From the NCBI GenBank assembly GCA_016303225.1, contig JAEDMC010000106.1:1-10402 (forward strand): a stretch of DNA of 10,402 nucleotides. Reading direction: 5' to 3'. This DNA comes from Kiritimatiellia bacterium. Lineage in GTDB: Bacteria > Verrucomicrobiota > Kiritimatiellia > RFP12 > UBA1067. Shown here piece by piece: positions 1-4,736 of the stretch (its first letter is position 1; the number at the start of each line of letters is the position of its first letter). Made by a program: the position numbers and the translations under genes. The notes below the pieces were generated by a model, which was given only the letters and a program-made list of their open reading frames with translations, was not told where the DNA came from and did not search any database.

Positions 1-1119
1 CGATCCCTTGATCAGAATCGGGCAGATGTCTTTGATCTGGGCTTTCAGGCGCTCGTTGATCGACTTTCGTTCGTTATACACTGCGAAAATCTCTGCAATG
101 GATTTTTGTATCTTGATATCGGGGATGGGAATCTCAACATTGCACATTTCACTCCAATCAAAAGTTTCCCGCGCCGATCCCCAGGAATTAAAACGGGCAT
201 AGCGATCAAACTCCGACCTTGCGAAAAACAACATCAGGTATTGCGGCAAAAGAACCTTGCCGTTTGCGCTTTTAAATGCCACGTAGGAAGACGAGCAAAC
301 ATACGTCGATTCCGATTCATTGAGCGCAATGGTAATTCTCCCGCCATTTCGAGACGTAACAGGAGCATACGCAAATTCATTAGGTCCAACTACAAGATAT
401 GGCTTCAAATCAACCCCCGCCATATCTGCTTTTGTGTCTATGAACTTTTTGCCAATTGAAACACCCCGAACATCATCAATTCCATACCGTAGATCACCAT
501 TTCTTGTTTCGATTTGAACTATATACGGCCCAATCTTTTCGCAAGGCATCTGCCGCCGCAAATCTTCGATATACCCGTCGCAAACCAATTTCAAGTCATC
601 GAGCCCACGCTCGTAACTCCGTTGGTTTGCTACCATCGCGTTGTAGATATCTACGTATTTCTGTTGGATAGGAAGGAATGGTAGGTTCAGCTCTACGGCG
701 CAAAGATCCTCCCAATTATAGAATTCGGTGGAACTTCCCCAAGAGTTCGTTATGACGTAACGATCAAATTCTGTACGATTGAAAAACATGTAAAGCCAAT
801 CGGCAAGGATGTCATGTTTGGCTTCCTCCTTGACCTTGAATACCACGTAGTCTTCTGTACAGATTACAGGTTTCTCGTCATCATTGTAAGCAATGCTGAA
901 TTTGCTGCCGTTTCTGGACGTCCGGTGATTGAAGACAAATTCTCCCGGATGGACAATCTGAAACTTTGCGAGATCACGACCATGAATATCTGCCTTCGTA
1001 GGCATAAGCTTCTTCTGGTTGTTGACTCCACGAACATCATCTGCCCCAAACGAAAGGCCCTCGTTCGTTGTCTCGCAAAGTTCAATAAGGTCGCCAAGTC
1101 TATATTTAGTCAAGGCCAT
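1..1119 (-). CDS. hsdS: Type I restriction-modification specificity subunit HsdS, 3' end off window
   Basis: DNA-sequence recognition subunit of a type I restriction-modification complex; it would sit with HsdM (and HsdR) on DNA and choose the methylated and cleaved site. The frame is open for 373 codons from ATG at 1119 to the left edge, so the C terminus is missing, probably only a short piece given usual HsdS lengths near 400. Two target recognition domains are visible as an internal repeat: residues 24-163 and 212-352. Each carries a DDVRGV motif, a TKAD motif, EF followed by TSRNG, an EFDRY motif and an NSWGS motif. Residues 160-190 and 340-365 are the helical spacer repeats. The start overlaps the hsdM stop by 14 bases, so translation is probably coupled. 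Identification rests on the repeat layout and on its position after hsdM. Confidence 0.9.
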   Translation of the reverse strand, partial: MALTKYRLGDLIELCETTNEGLSFGADDVRGVNNQKKLMPTKADIHGRDLAKFQIVHPGEFVFNHRTSRNGSKFSIAYNDDEKPVICTEDYVVFKVKEEAKHDILADWLYMFFNRTEFDRYVITNSWGSSTEFYNWEDLCAVELNLPFLPIQQKYVDIYNAMVANQRSYERGLDDLKLVCDGYIEDLRRQMPCEKIGPYIVQIETRNGDLRYGIDDVRGVSIGKKFIDTKADMAGVDLKPYLVVGPNEFAYAPVTSRNGGRITIALNESESTYVCSSSYVAFKSANGKVLLPQYLMLFFARSEFDRYARFNSWGSARETFDWSEMCNVEIPIPDIKIQKSIAEIFAVYNERKSINERLKAQIKDICPILIKGS

Positions 1120-2758
1120 ATTCAATCCCCTTGAATGCCTTTACCAGCATTTTTTGCGACTGCTTCTCCTGTGCAAGAACCTCGCTCATCTCTTTTCGGA
1201 TGCGGCCCATTTCGGCGGCAAAGTCAATCGCCAGATCGTGGTCAATGAACTCAATGTATTTGCTGGGAATGAGACTCCAGCCGTTTTTCTCTATCTCCGC
1301 CATACCCACACTGCGATACAGCTCCGGCACTTCATAACGCGAGCCGTCGGTTCCCTCGTCCTGCCAGGCGTGGTAAATGGACGCCGCCCGTTCAATCTGC
1401 TCTGTCACCAGACGGACTTTCTTCTTGCTTTCGTTCTTGACCGGATTCTCCGACCATGTGCGTAAATCCATGAACAAGATTTCGTGTTCGCGGTTGCGCA
1501 ACTTCCGGCCGTGATAGTCGCCGCCCTTTTTATTCTGATTTAATATCCAAAGCGTAACGCTGATGTCCGTTGTGATAAAAAGTTCACGCGGGAGAATGAC
1601 GATGGCTTCAACCTTGTCGTTCTGGATGAGCTGTCGGCGGATATCGACGGTGTCGCTGTCGCCCAGCGCGCCGTTAGCCAGCAGAAAACCGGCCACGCCG
1701 TCGAGCGGTTTCAGGTGGGAAAGAATGTGTAATATCCAAGCATAGTTCGCATTGGCTTCCGGCGGTGTCGCATAGTCCATCCAACGCGAATCGCCCCGCA
1801 GATTTTCGTCAAACCATCCTTTCAGGTTGAAAGGCGGATTCGCCATGATGTAATTGAAGTAAAGCCCCTTGTGCAGATCGTGCGAGAAGGAAGAGTCCGC
1901 TTCGCCGCCAAGATTGTGACTGATGCCGCGCAAGGCGAGATTCATTTTCGCAAGGCGATAGGTCGCTGGTTCCTTTTCCTGCCCGTAGATGTTGATGCGG
2001 CTGATGTCGCCTTTCTTGGCCTTGACCAAATCCGTACTTTGAATGAACATTCCGCCGGAACCGCAGCAGGGGTCGTACAGCGTGCCGTCGAACGGCTCGA
2101 TCATGGCGGCGATAAGTTGAACGACATCATGCGGCGTATAGTATTCGCCCTCCTCCTTGGTCGCGTTGACCGCGAATTCCTTAAGGAAGTATTCATAGAC
2201 GCGCCCGATCAAATCCTTCTCTTCGCCAAACGCCTTGTGGCTGATCTTGTTGATTTCGTCAACCAGTTTCTTGATGTCGTTCGGTTCAAGATTGCGGGTT
2301 GTAAAGGTGCCTTCCACAAAACAACCCTTAAGTTGCTTGCTGTTGGACGCGATACTGCGCAAGGCGTCGTCCAGCGCAACGTTGAGCCTTGACGGCGACG
2401 TATTGATGATGGTGGACCAGCGCGCTTCCGGAAGAAGATTGTAGGTCCCGTCCGTAAATGTGGGATCGTCAAGGAATGCAGCCTGGATATCCGGGCTGTC
2501 GGGGTCAAGGCCCTGTGCTTTCAGATTCTTGCGCAGTTTTACGACGCCATCCTCGAACTTCTCGCCGATAAAGCGAAGAAAGATAAGCGTGAGCATCAAG
2601 TCGCGTTTCTCGAAGAACGAACCCGAGTTCCGCGCCTTGCGAAGAATATCACGGCACTTGAACAAAATCGAATCCAGATTCAACGTCTCTTCGGATGCCT
2701 TTGCTTTTTTCCGCATTGTCGCCATTAGTTGTTTCTCGCTCTGTTGATTACCTTTCAT
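1106..2758 (-). CDS. hsdM: Type I restriction-modification DNA methyltransferase subunit HsdM
   Basis: N6-adenine DNA methyltransferase subunit of a type I system, using S-adenosylmethionine and directed by HsdS. Residue numbers count from the GTG at 2761, one codon upstream of the ATG chosen here. The N-terminal helical HsdM domain spans roughly 25-170, with the family-typical FEKRDLMLTLIFLRFIGEKF stretch. GEYYTP lies at 205-210. The SAM-binding motif I is DPCCGSGG at 230-237. The catalytic motif IV is NPPF at 308-311. The C-terminal part (about 440-545) is helical and charged, as expected for the HsdS-contacting tail. Total length near 550 is normal. I prefer ATG 2758: a GAGAGGAG Shine-Dalgarno lies at 2768-2775, nine bases upstream. 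GTG 2761 is the alternative. The gene overlaps hsdS by 14 bases. Confidence 0.93.
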   Translation of the reverse strand: MKGNQQSEKQLMATMRKKAKASEETLNLDSILFKCRDILRKARNSGSFFEKRDLMLTLIFLRFIGEKFEDGVVKLRKNLKAQGLDPDSPDIQAAFLDDPTFTDGTYNLLPEARWSTIINTSPSRLNVALDDALRSIASNSKQLKGCFVEGTFTTRNLEPNDIKKLVDEINKISHKAFGEEKDLIGRVYEYFLKEFAVNATKEEGEYYTPHDVVQLIAAMIEPFDGTLYDPCCGSGGMFIQSTDLVKAKKGDISRINIYGQEKEPATYRLAKMNLALRGISHNLGGEADSSFSHDLHKGLYFNYIMANPPFNLKGWFDENLRGDSRWMDYATPPEANANYAWILHILSHLKPLDGVAGFLLANGALGDSDTVDIRRQLIQNDKVEAIVILPRELFITTDISVTLWILNQNKKGGDYHGRKLRNREHEILFMDLRTWSENPVKNESKKKVRLVTEQIERAASIYHAWQDEGTDGSRYEVPELYRSVGMAEIEKNGWSLIPSKYIEFIDHDLAIDFAAEMGRIRKEMSEVLAQEKQSQKMLVKAFKGIEYGLD

Positions 2759-2767
2759 CACATAAAA

Positions 2768-2775
2768 CTCCTCTC
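2768..2775 (-). promoter_or_regulatory. Ribosome binding site of hsdM with overlapping start-stop
   Basis: The minus strand reads GAGAGGAG, then TTTT, then ATGTGATG. The first ATG (2763-2761) is followed at once by TGA, whose last base begins the hsdM ATG at 2758. An in-frame GTG lies at 2761. The strong purine run decides the hsdM start region, but three start codons compete for it. Confidence 0.7.
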
Positions 2776-2905
2776 AAGGACTGACTCAGAACATTCTTGA
2801 TTACAGATAAGATACACTCTTCCGGAACGTGCCATGCCAGAATGTCGCACGCAAGGGCGCAGGATGTCGATTTACTGCTCATCAATCATTCGTTTTCTGG
2901 GCGAT

Positions 2906-2914
2906 AGTATACCA
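2906..2914 (-). promoter_or_regulatory. Possible extended -10 promoter for hsdMS
   Basis: The minus strand reads TGGTATACT, an extended -10 (TGn plus TATACT) preceded by a T-rich run. No convincing -35 is seen at 16-18 bases. Initiation would fall near 2899 and give an hsdM leader of about 140 bases. It lies in the 200-base spacer between the DUF1016-like gene and hsdM, so hsdMS could be expressed separately from the upstream cluster. Confidence 0.4.
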
Positions 2915-2936
2915 AAAAACCAACCCTCAAACGATC

Positions 2937-2969
2937 TCACAATGGCTGGCTTTGAGCTTGAAATGTCAT
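2937..2969 (-). other. Ten-codon ORF with strong Shine-Dalgarno, coupled to the DUF1016 stop
   Basis: ATG at 2969 overlaps the upstream gene's TGA as ATGA. It is preceded by a near-perfect AAGGAGG (2976-2982) at six bases, yet it encodes only MTFQAQSQPL before TGA. The initiation signal is as good as any in the window. It could be the preserved start of a cistron that was since deleted, a leader peptide ahead of hsdM, or chance. The peptide resembles nothing I recognise. Confidence 0.35.
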
Positions 2970-3379
2970 CGTCTGCCTCCTTTTGAGGTCTTGCGGGGCG
3001 CGGAATTCTTTTTCGGCTCTGGCGGCGGCAGGTCGCGAACACTCCATTTTGACTTGATGGCTTCTTCAAAGTAATACTGCCTCGCGGCCTCGTTTTCGAT
3101 GGTTATAAGGGTGCGATAGTGAGTCCAGGTCAATTTGCCACTCACTGCGTGGCAAATTGGAAACATAAGATAGAACTGCCTCATAGTGCGCAGGTTTGAG
3201 CGCGTATACCCTGGTCCAGACTCTGCCGAATTGGCGACGGCATAGACCGTTTCCCGGGCGGAAGCGATATAAGCTCGGACATGCGCATAAAGTTCCCTTC
3301 CCTCACTCTCGACAACCTCGACCTGCGATAGGGACGCGCGTGTCGCGTCCGCTACGCCTTTCAGTTTTCTCTTAGCCAT
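2966..3379 (-). CDS. Minimal DUF1016 (YhcG N-terminal) domain protein, nuclease domain absent
   Basis: A 137-residue protein from ATG 3379, chosen because GGAGGT lies four bases upstream (3384-3389) and the start overlaps the preceding gene; an earlier in-frame start at 3529 would run inside that gene. Residues 58-117 match the DUF1016 N-terminal signature: SNLRTMRQFYLMFP, KLTWTHYRTL, IENEAARQYY and KWSVRDL. YhcG-type proteins are usually near 340 residues and end in a PDDEXK nuclease domain, often inside type I RM loci. Here the protein stops after WSVRDL with a basic, proline-rich tail (118-137). The helical stretch usually found before the SNL motif also looks about 40 residues shorter (from memory). 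It could be a DNA-binding or assembly accessory, or a decaying remnant. Its function is not known. Confidence 0.65.
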   Translation of the reverse strand: MAKRKLKGVADATRASLSQVEVVESEGRELYAHVRAYIASARETVYAVANSAESGPGYTRSNLRTMRQFYLMFPICHAVSGKLTWTHYRTLITIENEAARQYYFEEAIKSKWSVRDLPPPEPKKNSAPRKTSKGGRR

Positions 3380-3632
3380 GTCCACCTCCGTTTTCTGCAA
3401 TCGACCTGAATTCGACCGGCTCGCCTGTATTCCAGTCCATGACCTTGCAATATGTGCCAGAGTGCTGACGATTTCCCTTCTTGCTGCAACCGAGACACTC
3501 TTCAATATGCGTTTCAACAGTTCCGTCAAGAAGCGTTTCTTTCGTCACCTTCGGCTTGCAGCTCATCGGAACAACAAATTTCAGTCCGTCCATTTGCCAG
3601 ATGTTCCAACTCACGATATCTGCAAGTTCCAA
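3372..3632 (-). CDS. Tail fragment resembling C terminus of a phage/RM adenine methylase
   Basis: An 86-residue frame from TTG 3632; the frame stays open back to 3683, where TGA closes it. No Shine-Dalgarno precedes TTG 3632, so the start is uncertain. The N-terminal ELADIVSWNIWQMDGLKFVV and the later TYCKVMDWNTGEPVEFRS recall, from memory, the end of adenine methylases annotated as restriction subunit M in gut Firmicutes phages and elements. Cys 25, 46, 49, 62 and His 57 could form a small zinc site. None of the methylase catalytic motifs (DPPF/NPPF or the SAM loop) is present, so it cannot methylate alone. Its end overlaps the DUF1016 start by eight bases, so the two are likely cotranslated. 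Most likely it is a truncated gene kept for coupling, or decaying. Confidence 0.45.
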   Translation of the reverse strand: MELADIVSWNIWQMDGLKFVVPMSCKPKVTKETLLDGTVETHIEECLGCSKKGNRQHSGTYCKVMDWNTGEPVEFRSIAENGGGHG

Positions 3633-3646
3633 AAGGTCATCGTGAC

Positions 3647-3709
3647 TTATTGGCTTTGACGAACAATAATATTTTTTTCTAAATCAGGATCTATCACTTT
3701 ATTAATCAT
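3647..3709 (-). pseudogene. Short upstream ORF, likely frameshifted 5' part of the methylase tail
   Basis: ATG at 3709 opens a 20-codon frame, MINKVIDPDLEKNIIVRQSQ, ending in TAA at 3647. It contains a run of seven A (minus strand, about 3672-3678). One extra A, or a -1 slip there, would join it to the frame that continues as KPISHDDLLELADIV and into the 86-residue tail gene. No good ribosome site is seen. It could be an old indel, an assembly error in a homopolymer, or programmed slippage. The sequence alone does not decide. Confidence 0.3.
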
Positions 3710-3745
3710 TTCTGCATTTTCTTACATTCTTCATTCGTGCTAAGA

Positions 3746-3754
3746 ATTATATCA
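3746..3754 (-). promoter_or_regulatory. Extended -10 promoter for the methylase-tail/DUF1016 cluster
   Basis: The minus strand reads TGATATAAT: a perfect TATAAT preceded by TGn, in AT-rich DNA between the tRNA 3' end and the first ORF of the defence block. No clear -35 is seen. Initiation is expected near 3739. The same TTTGATATAAT string occurs before the ketosynthase-like gene. Confidence 0.5.
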
Positions 3755-3822
3755 AACATCAGCACTTAATGGCACTATCGAGACAAAGACAAAAGTTTAC
3801 ACAGGGTGTGAATTGGTTGAAG

Positions 3823-3910
3823 TGGTGCCAGGAGCGGGACTCGAACCCGCACGTCAAATACTTGACAAGGGATTTTAAGTCCCTGGTGTCTGCCATTCCA
3901 CCATCCTGGC
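3823..3910 (-). tRNA. tRNA-Leu (anticodon TAA), CCA encoded
   Basis: The minus strand folds as a class II tRNA. The acceptor arms GCCAGGA and TCCTGGC pair fully. The anticodon arm is GGGA-CTTAAAA-TCCC, which places TAA at the anticodon, so it reads UUA (and UUG by wobble). A long variable arm is built around TCAAGTATTTGA. The T arm is GCGGG-TTCGAGT-CCCGC. It is followed by discriminator A and a genomically encoded CCA at 3825-3823. Length is 88 bases with CCA. It starts 12 bases after the radical SAM stop codon. Its 3' end faces the AT-rich spacer and the restriction genes. Confidence 0.96.
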
Positions 3911-3921
3911 GCTGAGAGTAT

Positions 3922-3936
3922 ATTATAGCAAATCAA
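3922..3936 (-). promoter_or_regulatory. Extended -10 promoter of tRNA-Leu inside the radical SAM gene end
   Basis: The minus strand reads TTGATTTGCTATAAT: TATAAT at 3922-3927 with TGC just upstream. The first mature tRNA base is 11 bases beyond the hexamer. The same bases encode the last codons (DLL) and the TAA stop of the upstream gene, so promoter and coding end are shared. Confidence 0.55.
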
Positions 3937-4705
3937 GCGGTGTCTTGCGCTTCGCGCCGGGAAGATCAGCGACAAAACGCGGCAGGGCGAGCCCACCAAT
4001 GCGCTCGGCGCAATAGCGCTCGATGCGCTTCGCCCGATCGAGCGACACGCGGAAACGGTCGAGGCCTTCCACCGGATCGCACTGGAAGACGTAGTACGGA
4101 CGAATCCGCGCAGCGGAGAGCGCCTGCAGGAGCTTCAGCATCTTCGCCGGCGTGTCGTTGACGCCCTTCAGGAGAACCGTCTGGCTCGAAACCGGAACGC
4201 CGCGATTCACAAGTTTCGCCGCTGCCGCACGACAGGTCGCGACTTCCGCCGCGGTGTTAATGTGCACGTTCGCCCAAACCTTGCCGCTCTTCGCGAGAAG
4301 CCGAGCGAGCCGATCGGTGATGCGCTTCGGATTGGAAACCGGCGCACGCGTGCAGATGCGGATGACCTCGATCTGGTCGAGCACCGCGAAGGCATTGACG
4401 AAACGCATCACCTGCGCGTCGGACAAAGTCAGCACGTCGCCGCCCGAAAGCAAGACGTCCCGCACCTTCGGATGCCTCTTCACATAGTCTACGCAGGTCT
4501 TCAGCTCGGCGTCGGTCTTGACGACCTTGGACTTGCCGAGGATCCACTTGCGCGTGCAATGGGCGCAATACCCGAAACAGGTGTCCGTCGTCATCACGAG
4601 CACGCGGTCGGGAAACCGCTGCTTGAGCCCCGGACACTTCGAGGCATGTGAAAGTTCGCCAAAGGGATCTTTTGAAGGTTTCATGTTGCAGGTTTCAAGC
4701 TTCAT
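3923..4705 (-). CDS. Short KamA/EpmB-family radical SAM, PLP-type aminomutase-like protein
   Basis: A 260-residue radical SAM protein of the lysine 2,3-aminomutase family, which moves an amino group using a [4Fe-4S] cluster, SAM and PLP. The cluster motif is C43-x3-C47-x2-C50 (CFGYCAHC). LLSGGD at 85-90, CTRAPVSNP at 118-126, VLLKGVND at 177-184 and RPYYVFQCD at 202-210 are family hallmarks. Lys254 in PGAKRKTP aligns with the PLP lysine. Asp210 and Asp247 align with the lysine-binding aspartates of KamA. The KTPLDL end resembles EpmB. It lacks about 90 N-terminal residues of EpmB and the C-terminal extension of KamA, and there is no room upstream for more. M1 is at 4705. An ATG at 4684 (M8) is an alternative, since the first codons lie in repeat-like sequence. 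Possible roles are free beta-lysine or EF-P lysine chemistry. Confidence 0.75.
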   Translation of the reverse strand: MKLETCNMKPSKDPFGELSHASKCPGLKQRFPDRVLVMTTDTCFGYCAHCTRKWILGKSKVVKTDAELKTCVDYVKRHPKVRDVLLSGGDVLTLSDAQVMRFVNAFAVLDQIEVIRICTRAPVSNPKRITDRLARLLAKSGKVWANVHINTAAEVATCRAAAAKLVNRGVPVSSQTVLLKGVNDTPAKMLKLLQALSAARIRPYYVFQCDPVEGLDRFRVSLDRAKRIERYCAERIGGLALPRFVADLPGAKRKTPLDLL

Positions 4706-4736
4706 GTTCTAAGCCTAAGGTCTCAGACTTCCCGTC

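Noticed and set aside
1871..2392. Long plus-strand open frame (173 codons)
   Set aside because: It lies entirely opposite the SAM-binding and catalytic region of hsdM, with no recognisable protein or start signal.
2870..3069. PDDEXK nuclease remnant downstream of the DUF1016 domain in another frame
   Set aside because: The alternative frames there show no D/E-x-K context or family similarity; a simple frameshift does not restore the nuclease.
3380..3529. Upstream extension of the DUF1016-like protein to 187 residues
   Set aside because: The extra 50 residues overlap the methylase-tail gene, resemble nothing and lack a ribosome site, while ATG 3379 has GGAGGT and a coupled overlap.
3796..3812. 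Possible terminator hairpin after tRNA-Leu (CACA-CCC-TGTG)
   Set aside because: Four weak base pairs and no clean T-run; not convincing as an intrinsic terminator.
3923..4705. Firm naming as epmB or kamA
   Set aside because: It has features of both (KTPLDL end versus two lysine-binding Asp) and lacks the flanking domains of each, so a specific symbol is not supported.
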